The notes below the pieces were generated by a model. That model did no database searches. It saw only the letters and a program-made list of their open reading frames with translations, and was not told the DNA's origin. Of a DNA stretch of 20,881 nucleotides, positions 1 through 8,223 are shown piece after piece. Made by a program: the position numbers and the translations under genes. Within the stretch, counting starts at the first letter, position 1. The number at the start of each line of letters is the position of its first letter. This DNA comes from Chrysochromulina tobinii (lineage: Eukaryota > Haptophyta > Prymnesiales > Chrysochromulinaceae): assembly GCA_001275005.1 (NCBI GenBank), contig JWZX01003161.1, forward strand, positions 1 through 20,881, in the 5' to 3' direction.

Positions 1-174
1 GGACGGGGATGAAGGGGGAAGATGGGGAGGGGTAAAGGGGGGAGGGGGGCGGCAGGGTGGCAGTGGGACGGGGATGAAGTGGGGGAAATCGACCCTCGGA
101 TGACCCCTGCGTACTTCTGATTGCCCCTTCGAACGCCTCTGAACCTCTTTGATGGATCCTGCCTAATTTGGCAG
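1..174 (+). other. 3' part of an intron, with a G-rich low-complexity stretch
   Basis: The window opens in non-coding sequence that ends in a pyrimidine-containing tract and GGCAG just before the first recognisable ASCC3 exon. Positions 1-100 are purine-rich, with many runs of three to six G on the plus strand and a repeated GACGGGGATGAAG. The last 60 bases carry CTGATTGC and CTAATTTGGCAG, the same vocabulary as the downstream introns. No exon carrying the first Walker A motif is visible, so that exon must lie upstream. Confidence 0.7.
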
Positions 175-3100
175 GTGGGCCTGTGCTTCGAGGAGGGGAG
201 CCTCGTACGCGAGAAGCTCAAGATGATCTACATCGCGCCCATGAAGGCGCTCGCCCAGGAGCTCGTGGGCAAATTCTCCAAGTCCCTCGGTCAGCTCGGG
301 CTGCAGGTGCGCGAGTACACGGGCGACATGCAGCTGACGAAGCGCGAGATCGCGAGCACGCACCTGATCGTGACCACGCCCGAGAAGTGGGATGTGGTTA
401 CACGCAAGGGGTCGGATGCGCTCGTGTCCGCGGTCGGGCTGCTCATCATTGACGAAGTCCATCTGCTCAACGACGACCGAGGGCCCGTCATCGAGGTGCC
501 GAGATGGCGCGCCTCCTCTGATTGCATGTGATTGCATGTGATTGCATGTGATTGCATGTGATTGCATCCCTCATCAGGCACTCGTGGCGCGCACGCTCCG
601 TCTTGTCGAGTCGTCGCAGCAGATGATCCGGATTGTGGGCCTCTCGGCCACCCTGCCCAACTATGCGGACGTCGCTCTCTTCCTCAAGGTGATGGCTCTT
701 GATGGCCTCTTGATGGCTCTTGATGGCTCTTAAGAGCCCCGACTGGCCCTGATTGACCCGGATCGACCTTTTGGCCCCGAAATCCCACAACTGCCGGGCG
801 TGTCTCTCCTCCTCAAAGGTCAACCCGGCGACTGGTCTCTTCCACTTTGGGCCGCAGTACCGCCCTGTGCCACTGACGCAGACCTTCATTGGAGTGACGA
901 AGACGAATGTCAAGGAGCGGAACGACATGATGATCCAGATTGCGTACGAAAGGGCACTCATCGCGATCCGACGTGGCAAGCAAGTGATGGTCTTCGTGCA
1001 TGCCAGGTCCGACACGGTGCGCACGGCGCGCGCTCTACTGGAGCTCGCGAGGAAGGAAGGCACCGCCGAGGAGCTCCTTCCAAAGTATGACGAGATCCCG
1101 ACGTTCCAGCTCAAGGTTAAGGAGGTGGGCTGAGTGCTCCCTGATCGCCTCTCTGAGTTCCTTCCTGAGTGCCTCCCTGAGAGCCTCCCTCATTGCCTCC
1201 CTGGCCGCCTCCCTAATTGCCTCCCTGACTGCCTCCTTGACTGCCTCCCTGAATGCACCTGATCGCCTCTCTGATCGCCTCTCTGAGTGCCTCTTTGATG
1301 GGCAGGTGGGCAAGTCCAAGTCTCCCGAAGTACGCGAACTCTTCGGGGGCGGCTTCGGCGTTCACCACGCGGGCATGCTGCGCGCCGATCGGGGGCTGAG
1401 TGAGCGCTTGTTCTCCGAAGGCCTCCTCAACGTGCTCGTGTGCACCGCAACGCTCGCCTGGGGAGTCAACCTGCCCGCGCACACGGTGATCATCAAGGGG
1501 ACGCAGCTGTACGATCCCGAAAAGGGCTCCTTCAAAGACCTCGGCGTGCTCGACGTGATGCAGATCTTTGGACGGGCGGGACGACCCCAATTCGATACGA
1601 ATGGCGGCGAGGGCATCATCATCACGCAGCATGCCAAGCTCGCCCACTATCTGCAGATGCTCACCTCGTCGATCCCGATCGAATCGCAGTTCGTCTCGCG
1701 CCTGTGCGATCACATGAACGCCGAGATTGCGCTCGGCACAGTCACCTCGGTACGCGAAGCCGTCACGTGGCTCTCGTCTACGTACCTGCACCTTTGCATG
1801 CAAGTGCTCACCACAGCGCCGTGTCTTCACAGGTACGCGAAGCCGTTACGTGGCTCTCGTATACGTACCTGCACGTGCGCATGATGCGCAATCCTCTCGC
1901 GTACGGCATCCCTTATGAGACCGGCATGACCGACCCACGCCTCGTCCGTTGGCGCACCGAGCTGATCCAATCGATGGCGCGCCGGCTCGACAGGTGAGTG
2001 CCCCTGATTGCACCTGATTGCACCTGATTGCACCTGATTGCAACTGGTGACCTCTGATCCAATCAATGGCTCACCGGCTCGACAGCGGCCGCATGATCCG
2101 GTTCCATGAGGCCTCCGGATCCCTCGACCCGACCGAACTTGGCCGTACCTCGTCGCACTTCTACCTGTCCGTGGACACCGTCGAGACGTTCAACGAGATG
2201 CTCTCTCCAACGAGCAACGAGGCCGAGATCCTGCACACGCTCTGCAGCGCCGCCGAGTTTAGTCAGATCAAGGTGAGGAGCGGATGGCGCCTGATTGGCG
2301 GCCTGCGGTTCGTCTGAGTGCCTCCCTGATGACTGTCTAATTACCTGTCTAATTACCTGTCTAATCATATGCGCGTGTGCCTGCCTAATTAGGTGCGCGA
2401 GGAGGAGATGGAGGAGCTCGAGGCGCTGCTCGACCAGGCGCCGCTCAACGTCAAGGGCGGCCTCGCTTCCAAAGAAGGCAAGACCTGTGTCCTGATGCAG
2501 GCGTACATAGGCGGACTACCGGTCAAGGCGTTCGCGCTCGTCTCGGACTGCACCTTCATTGCGCAGTCGGCCGCGCGCATCGCGCGAGGTCTGTTCGAGA
2601 TCACCCTCGCGCGCGGATGGCTCTCGTACGCCGAAAAGGTGCTGGTTGCCTCTGATTGGTGCTCATTGCCTCGGTTTGCCTGAGACTGCCTCCGATGGTG
2701 CCTGAGACTGCTTCTGGTCTCGCTCTCTTGTTTGATTGAAGTTTGATTGCGTGATGATGGCGCGCGGATGGCATGCTGATTGTCTGTTCGTGAGCGCAGG
2801 TGCTGCGTATCTCGAAGATGCTTGAGCAGCGCGCGTGGGCGTTTCGTCACCCGCTGCGCCAGCTCGGCAATCTCCCGTTTGAGATCTACGACAAGCTCGA
2901 GGCGAAGCGCGCGAGTGTCGATACGCTCCGCGATCTCGACGTGAAGGAGATTGGCGCGCTCATCAGCAATATGAAGCAGGGCCCCGCCATCAAGGCGGAG
3001 GCTCGTCAATTGCCTCTACTACTCGTGGACGTGAGTGCGCAGCCAATCACGCGCACCGTGCTGCGCGTCAGCCTGACGCTCACCGCGGCCTTTGACTGGG

Positions 3101-6100
3101 TCGACCGCCACCACGGCGGCATGGAGCCATTTTGGGTCTGGGTACGCGATTGCCACTGATTGCAACTGATTGCAACTGATTGCCATTGATTGCCACTGAG
3201 TGCCACTGAGTGCCACTGATTGCCACTGATTGCCACTGATTGCCACTGATTGCCATGGAATGCCACTGATTGCCACTGATTGCCACTGATTGCCATGGAT
3301 TGCGTCGGACGACCCCGTGTGGCCGCTGGAGTGCCGTTGAGTACCGCTGAGTGCTGCTGAGTGCTGCTGAGCGTCGCTGAGTGCTGCTGAGTGCTGCTGG
3401 TCTCTGGTCGCAGGTCGAGGACACCGAGAATGAGCACATTTATCACAAGGAGCTGTTCACACTGACCAAGATGAAGAAGGACGAGCCGCACACCCTCGCG
3501 TTCACCATCCCCCTCTTTGAGCCCCTCCCCCCCTGCTACTTCGTGCGCGCCATCTCCAACCGATGGCTCGGCGTCGAGACGATTGTGCCGTTGCCGCTGA
3601 GTGAGCTGCACTTGCCGACGGCGCAGCCCGCGCACACGGAGCTGCTCGACCTTCGGCCTCTCCCCAAGACCGTCCTCTGCGACCCAAACTGGGAGGCCCT
3701 CTTCAAGTTCTCGCACTTCAATCCGATTCAGACGCAGGTCTTTCACACCGTCTTTCACACCGACCAGAACATCCTCGTCGGCTCGCCCACGGGCTCCGGC
3801 AAGACCGTCACCGCTGAGCTCGCGGTACTCCGTCTCCTCCGAGCGCACCCCGGCATGAAGGCCGTGTACATCGCGCCGCTCAAGGCGCTCGTGCGCGAGA
3901 GACTCGATGATTGGACGACGAAATTCGTCAAACGGCTCGGCCTCTCGCTCCAGGAGCTCACCGGAGATTCGGCGCCGGACGCGCGCGCACTCGCCACGGC
4001 CGACATTTTGGCCACCACGCCGGAGAAGTGGGACGGCGTCTCCCGCCACTGGCAGCAGCGCGGCTACGTCCGGCAGGTAAGCCTGCGCCTCGGTTGGACG
4101 AGATCTCGTGTTGACGAGATCTCGACATGTCGAGATCTCGTGTTGATGAGATCACGATCTGCTCGAGTCGGTTGAGGCCTCTGAGGAGCTCTGATTGCAT
4201 CTCGCGTTCGGCAGGTGGGGCTGGTCATCATTGACGAGATCCATCTGCTCGGCGAAGACCGTGGGCCGATTCTCGAGGTGGGGCCAGATTGGTCACTGAT
4301 TGCGATCGAATGCGAGTGCGATTGAATGCGAGTGCGATTGAGTGCGATTGAGTGCGATTGAGTGCGTCCATCATCAGGTGATTGTGAGTCGGATGCGCTA
4401 CATTGCGACCAAGACAAACGCTTCCATCCGCATCGTCGGCCTCTCAACCGCGATGGCCAATGCACACGACCTCGCTGACTGGCTCGGCATCCCGCCCGAT
4501 GGCCTCTTCAACTTCAAGCCGTCGGTAACGAACCGCTCCTCCCTAATTTGGGTGCGCGTCGCCTCCCTAATTTGGCGCGTGCTCCCTCCCTTATTAGGTA
4601 CGCCCGGTGCCGCTCGAGGTGCACATCGCGGGCTTCCCTGGCAAGCACTACTGCCCCCGCATGGCCACAATGAACAAGCCGACGTACCGCGCGATCCTCA
4701 ATCACTCGCCTACGAAGCCGGTGCTCGTCTTCGTCTCGTCTCGTCGCCAGGTCTGATTGCACTACGACTGCATCCCTGATGACTTCGGATGGCCTTCTCA
4801 CTCCGCTATTGCTCGCCTCATGCCGCTGCTGTGAACGTTCACAGACGCGCCTCACGGCGCTCGACTTGATTGCGTACTGCTCTGCGGATGAGAGGGACAC
4901 TCAATTCGTCAATCTCCACCCGAGCGAGCTCGAGCCGTTACTCGCGACCATCAAGGACGGTGCCCTCAAGCACACGCTTGCGTTTGGGGTGGGCATCCAT
5001 CATGCTGGGCTTTGCGAGAGCGACCGGACGACCGTTGAGCGCCTGTTCGTCTCGCAAGCCATCATGGTGCTCGTGTGCACCTCGACCCTCGCGTGGGGAG
5101 TCAACTTTCCCGCGCATTTGGTCGTCGTCAAAGGGACCGAGTTCTACGACGCGAAGACGAAGCGGTACGTCGATTTCCCGGTGGCCGAGGTGCTTTGCAT
5201 GCAAGTGCTCACCACAGCGCCGTGCCCCCCGCGCAGGTACGTCGACTTTCCGGTGACCGAGGTGCTTTGCATGCAAGTGCTCACCACAGCGCCGTGCCCC
5301 CCGCGCAGGTACGTCGAGTTCCCGGTGACCGAGGTGCTTTGCATGCAAGTGCTCACCACAGCGCCGTGCCCCCCGCGCAGGTACGTCGACTTTCCGGTGA
5401 CCGATGTGCTTCAGATGATGGGTCGTGCGGGACGGCCGCAATTCGATGACCAAGGCATCGCAGTGATCCTTGTGCACGAGCCCAAGAAGACGTTTTACCG
5501 CAAGTTCCTGTAAAATGAGAACTCTTGCCGAGGGAGACGTGATTGCGATGGATGACGTCTGATGGCGTGTGATGAGCTCGCTGATTGCCTCCCTCATTAG
5601 GTACGAGCCCTTCCCTATCGAGTCGTGCCTGCAAGAGCAGCTGCACGATCACATCAACGCCGAGGTGGTGAACGGCACGATCACGTCGAAGCAGGTGCGT
5701 GATGACCACTGATGACCACTGATGAACGTCCATGACGTGGCAGCGTGGCCAAAGGTGGTGACACGTGCCCTTCTGATTGATAGCCACTGATGACCACTGA
5801 TGACCACTGATGACCACTGATGACTCCTGACGAGGCAGGACGGTGTGGACTTCCTCTCGTGGACGTACTTTTTCCGACGGCTCGCGCGTAACCCCGCGTA
5901 CTACCACCTCGAGGTCCCGATGGTCCCGGCGTCGGCTTCCTCCTCCCTCGGCCTTGACGAAGCAGGTTCGTTAATGGGCTCGTTTATCGGCTCGCTGATG
6001 ACCTCACTCATTCGACCTCGGCTGATTGCCTCACTCATTCGACCTCGGCTGAAGACCTCACTCATTCGACCCCGGCTGATTGCCTCACTCATTCGACCTC

Positions 6101-7507
6101 GGCTGATGACCTCACTCATTCGACCTCGGCTGATGACCTCACTCATTCGACTCCGGCTGATTGCCTCACTCATTCGACCTCGGCTGTGTGCAGTGAACAC
6201 GTTCCTATCCGATCTCATCGAGGGCACGCTGTACGATCTCCAGAGCGCGGGATGCCTCGAGATTGACGAGATCGACGGGAGCTCCGTGCGCCCTCTCACG
6301 CTCGGGCGGGTCGCATCGTACTACTACCTCAAGTACACGACGGTCGCGCTCTTCTGCGCAGAGCTGCATGACGTCGGCGAAGCCGTTACGGAGCTGCCCA
6401 CCCTCCTTCGAGTGCTCTGTGACGCTTCCGAGTTTGATGAGCTTCCGGTACTCGTCACCACCGATGAGCAATTCTGAGCACTGATGACTACTGATTGCGT
6501 CCGCATCCGAGCACTGATTGCGCCCCTCATCAGGTACGTCACAACGAGGAGCACGTGCATGCACAGATGAGCACCGAGCACTGATTGCGCCCCTCATCAG
6601 GTACGTCACAACGAGGAGCACGTGCATGCACAGATGAGCACCGAGCTGCCGTGGCGTGTCGACCAGTCGGCCCTCGACTCGCCGCACGTCAAGGCTCAGC
6701 TGCTGCTTCAAGCGCACTTCGCACGCACGCCTCTTCCAATGTCGGACTACGTCACCGACACCAAGTCGGTACTCGACCAGGCGATGCGGGTGCTCCAGGC
6801 CATGGTCGACATTGCGGCGGATGGAGGCTGGCTGGACACGACGCTGTCAGTGATGCACCTCGTTCAGATGGTGACCCAGGCACGATTCCTCGACGACTCT
6901 CCCTTCACCGATCTGCCCCACGTCGATGAAAAGGTAGAGGCGCAGCGGCCCTGCGTGCAGAGGGCGTCACTGATTGCGTCTCTAAGTGCATGTTTGATGA
7001 TCTGATTGCGTTCCTCATCAGGTGGAGGCGGCGCTGCGCGCCAAGGGCATCACCGACCTCGCCACCCTCGCGCGCCTGCCCATAGAGAAGCTCCGACAGC
7101 TGCTTGGCGGCGTGCTGCGCGAAAGGCCGATCGGCGAGCTCGCCGAGGTGCTACGCGCCTTGCCTACGCTCACGCTGCGCGCGGAGGCGCCCCATACGGC
7201 GCTCGCCCCGGGCGAGGAGAGCGTGGTGAAGGTGCACATGGAGGCGACGCAACGGGGGCACCGGCGGCATGCGTTCGCGCCGCGCTTCCCGAAGCCAAAG
7301 CTCGCGGGCTGGTGGCTTGTGATGGGCGAAGCGGACGAGCTCTTCGCCCTCAAGCGCATCCACCTCGACCGTGGGGCGCTCACGAGCGAGCTGCACTTCG
7401 CCGCCCCGGACGAGCCCGGCGAGTACCTGTACAGCGTCCGCCTCGTGAGCGACTCGTACATCGGACTCGATGGCGAGGTGCAGGTGACGGTTGTCGTCTC
7501 GGGCTGA
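175..7507 (+). CDS. ASCC3: ASCC3/Slh1-type Ski2-like RNA/DNA helicase, 5' partial, 19 exons
   Basis: Two-cassette Ski2-like helicase of the ASCC3 (HELIC1/Slh1) family, which acts in splitting collided ribosomes and in alkylation-damage repair. I assign exons 175-495, 578-688, 819-1124, 1306-1749, 1833-1993, 2086-2272, 2393-2638, 2800-3141, 3414-4076, 4215-4277, 4378-4524, 4598-4750, 4845-5164, 5381-5509, 5601-5694, 5839-5965, 6194-6447, 6601-6933 and 7022-7507. They join in frame into about 1,628 residues ending at TGA. Cassette 1 shows [37 protein letters not shown] and GRAGRPQFD, followed by a first Sec63 region (about 1833-3600). Cassette 2 shows Walker [32 protein letters not shown], the ASCC3-style LST motif, [13 protein letters not shown] and GRAGRPQFD, then the second Sec63 region to the end. 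The intact second cassette and motifs such as [18 protein letters not shown] favour ASCC3 over Brr2. The N-terminus and first Walker A are outside the window. Splice sites were chosen by protein continuity. Confidence 0.95.
496..577 (+). repeat. ASCC3 intron 1 with TGATTGCATG array
   Basis: GT-AG intron between RGPVIE and ALVART. Positions 519-568 hold five head-to-tail copies of a 10-nt unit, TGATTGCATG. The intron ends ATCCCTCATCAG, a tail shared with several other introns in the window. Confidence 0.85.
689..818 (+). repeat. ASCC3 intron 2 whose 3' end resembles the upstream exon
   Basis: The intron begins with about four copies of a 10-nt TGATGGCTCT unit (691-732). Its last roughly 30 bases (786-818) are a diverged copy of the end of the preceding exon (about 659-688). 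Both run from AACT through CTCTC and TCCTC to AAG before GT. The acceptor AG therefore seems to come from copied exon sequence. Confidence 0.75.
1125..1305 (+). repeat. ASCC3 intron 3, 12-nt repeats bounded by AGGTGGGC
   Basis: This 181-nt intron is almost wholly a degenerate 12-nt array (GCCTCCCTGATT-like, about 1137-1296). The 8-mer AGGTGGGC spans both the donor and the acceptor junction, so the intron is bounded by a direct repeat. Confidence 0.8.
1750..1832 (+). repeat. ASCC3 intron 4: exon copy plus shared splice cassette
   Basis: The first 42 nt of this 83-nt intron (1750-1791) match the first 42 nt of the next exon (1833-1874) at 40 positions. The remaining 41 nt contain the core GCAAGTGCTCACCAC (1800-1814) and end TTCACAG. 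The same core occurs in intron 13 and in an intron of the minus-strand gene at 19316-19385. Confidence 0.9.
1994..2085 (+). repeat. ASCC3 intron 5: upstream-exon copy forms the acceptor
   Basis: The donor is GACAG|GTGAGT. Four 10-nt CCTGATTGCA units fill 2001-2040. The last 32 nt of the intron (2054-2085) match the last 32 nt of the preceding exon (1962-1993) at 29 positions. Both copies end CTCGACAG, so the acceptor AG is copied exon sequence. Confidence 0.9.
2273..2392 (+). repeat. ASCC3 intron 6 with CTAAT repeats
   Basis: About three copies of a 12-nt unit (ATTACCTGTCTA, about 2332-2368) precede CTGCCTAATTAG. Each unit carries CTAAT, which fits the branch-point pattern YTNAY. The first bases (GTGAGGAGCGGATGG) loosely resemble the start of the next exon. 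That resemblance is weak. Confidence 0.75.
2639..2799 (+). repeat. ASCC3 intron 7 bounded by AGGTGCTG
   Basis: The 8-mer AGGTGCTG crosses both splice junctions. A 13-nt exon string, GCGCGCGGATGGC, present shortly before the donor, recurs inside the intron near 2759-2772. This suggests an eroded copy of the exon end. Confidence 0.75.
3142..3413 (+). repeat. ASCC3 intron 8: two perfectly phased 10-nt arrays
   Basis: This 272-nt intron is the longest complete one in the gene. Positions 3151-3300 are 15 units of exactly 10 nt, mostly TGCCACTGAT. Positions 3331-3400 are seven units of exactly 10 nt, mostly GTGCTGCTGA. There is no length variation between units within either array. Confidence 0.9.
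4077..4214 (+). repeat. ASCC3 intron 9: 16-nt repeats, 28-nt palindrome, copy of the next exon
   Basis: Positions 4098-4161 are four 16-nt units of GACGAGATCTCGTGTT type. Within them 4114-4141 is a perfect 28-nt palindrome centred on ACATGT. The last unit and its flank (4143-4165) resemble the DEIH-coding part of the next exon (4231-4251), sharing TTGA-GAGATC and ATCTGCTCG. CGGCAGGT spans both splice junctions. Confidence 0.8.
4278..4377 (+). repeat. ASCC3 intron 10 with AGTGCGATTG array
   Basis: About four to five copies of a 10-nt AGTGCGATTG unit occupy about 4312-4365, followed by TCCATCATCAG. The flanking exon 4215-4277 is only 63 nt long and encodes the second DEIH motif. Confidence 0.8.
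4525..4844 (+). other. ASCC3 introns 11 (4525-4597) and 12 (4751-4844) around exon 4598-4750
   Basis: Intron 11 (73 nt) has a doubled CTCCCTAATTTGG and ends CTTATTAG. Intron 12 (94 nt) starts GTCTGATTGC and ends GTTCACAG, with no clear array. Both are placed by unbroken protein similarity: [12 protein letters not shown] and [12 protein letters not shown]. Confidence 0.85.
5165..5380 (+). repeat. ASCC3 intron 13: three 72-bp units, each an exon copy plus splice cassette
   Basis: The 216-nt intron is exactly three 72-bp units (5165-5236, 5237-5308, 5309-5380). Each begins with about 31 nt nearly identical to the start of the next exon (5381 onward, coding [10 protein letters not shown]). Each then carries the cassette with GCAAGTGCTCACCAC and ends CGCGCAG before GTACGTCG. 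Every unit border has the form CAG|GTACG and could act as acceptor or donor. The intron has no stop codon and its length is divisible by three. Retention would put 72 residues into helicase motif VI, so I treat it as intronic. Confidence 0.9.
5510..5600 (+). other. ASCC3 intron 14 with shared 3' tail
   Basis: A 91-nt intron, CCT|GTAAAA to CATTAG|GTACG. It ends CTGATTGCCTCCCTCATTAG, which nearly matches the tails of introns 1 and 17 and of intron 1 in the cyclic-nucleotide-binding gene. Confidence 0.85.
5695..5838 (+). repeat. ASCC3 intron 15 with TGACCACTGA arrays
   Basis: Two blocks of a 10-nt TGACCACTGA unit lie at about 5701-5722 and 5781-5830, with unique sequence between them. The acceptor is GACGAGGCAG. 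Splicing joins TSKQ to [14 protein letters not shown]. Confidence 0.85.
5966..6193 (+). repeat. ASCC3 intron 16: seven 27-bp tandem repeats
   Basis: Positions 5994-6182 are seven copies of a 27-bp unit that begins GCTGATTGCCTCACTCATTC, with few substitutions. The intron is phase 1 and ends GTGTGCAG. The block is free of stop codons in the frame of the preceding exon. Confidence 0.9.
6448..6600 (+). repeat. ASCC3 intron 17: 67-bp tandem duplication of exon start and acceptor
   Basis: Positions 6534-6578 are an exact copy of the first 45 nt of the next exon (6601-6645). They are followed by a second copy of the acceptor tail CTGATTGCGCCCCTCATCAG. This creates two equivalent CAG|GTACGTCAC acceptors, at 6533 and 6600. 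Only the second keeps the frame, since the 67-nt offset is not a multiple of three. Confidence 0.9.
6934..7021 (+). repeat. ASCC3 intron 18: diverged copy of the next exon at its 5' end
   Basis: The first 40 or so bases (6934-6976) align with the start of the next exon (7022-7062). Both begin GT-GAGGCG, and AGGGC-TCAC follows at corresponding places, with gaps between. The tail is TCTGATTGCGTTCCTCATCAG-like. It looks like an older example of the pattern in introns 4, 13 and 17. Confidence 0.65.
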
Positions 7508-8223
7508 GACGCTAGTGTGTTTCCGCTGCGCGCGCGCTGGCTTTGATTACTGGCTTGATGGTTGGTGCTCGTTGGTGGCACGTGAAAGGCCTGGTGCCGT
7601 GGTTGTGGTAACTTTAATACTCTTCCAGACCGGCGCATCGCGATGTTGCCCGAACCGCAATGCGTCCCGCAAACTCACAGTCTCAGTCACGGACATATGT
7701 GTACGCACAGTCTCGGAACAGACGACGTGTTGAGAGAGCTCCGCGTTCTGCCCCCCCCCCCAGGGGGGGCTCTACACTGTAGCACACGCTCGCGCTCGCC
7801 ACTCCCGTCCCCCCCTCCACGCCCTTCGACGCGCCCTCATGGTCAGGCGCGCTTTCCCCCTGCCCCATGGCCGCCCTGCACGCTCGCGCTCTGCTCCACT
7901 CCCAGCTCGCTCCCTCCGCGCACTCTCATGCACCTCCCCCCTGAGTGCACCCCAGCCTCACACAGCGACCTAACAGTGACCCTCAACATCAGCCCTGCTC
8001 ACGCCATTTCATCACAGGTGGTGTTCATGTAGGGACCTGGCGGCCTCTTCCTCCTGTGAGAGCGCTACAGCCGCCGCGCAGCGGCGCGTCTCAGCGTGCT
8101 GCAACCCAAGGACGGTCCTCATGCACTCGATGGCCCTCCGTGCACGTCGCGGCGCAGCCATCGAGTGCTTTGAGGAGTAAGGTCTTGGCCTCGCCCAGTC
8201 GGCCGAGGTACATATCATCCCCC
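7508..8223. other. Tail-to-tail spacer between ASCC3 and the PARP-family gene
   Basis: I see no gene here. It should hold the 3' UTRs of both convergent genes. I found no clear AATAAA on either strand. The stretch about 7790-7960 is C-rich with CTCCC runs. A C11-A-G7 block at 7750-7770 is listed separately. Confidence 0.6.
7750..7770. repeat. C11/G7 inverted repeat
   Basis: Positions 7750-7770 read G, eleven C, A, seven G, C. The arms could form a seven to eight base-pair GC hairpin about 240 nt after the ASCC3 stop codon. It may be a transcript-end structure or simply a homopolymer-prone site. Confidence 0.6.

Noticed and set aside
3151-3300. Tandem repeats as a CRISPR array
   Set aside because: Units are 10 nt, contiguous and without spacers, and lie inside a eukaryotic intron.
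3006-4049. 347-codon open frame on the minus strand across the middle of ASCC3
   Set aside because: It is antisense to well-conserved helicase exons, and the part over 3150-3300 is only intron repeat translation ([10 protein letters not shown]-like).
5165-5380. Reading the three 72-bp units as coding
   Set aside because: It would insert 72 Cys/Pro-rich residues into the highly conserved motif VI region, and removing the block restores the family sequence exactly.
175-7507. Brr2 (spliceosomal U5 helicase) as the identity of the first gene
   Set aside because: Brr2 has a degenerate second cassette. Here both cassettes keep their motifs where visible, and linker, Sec63 and C-terminal sequence follow ASCC3 closely.
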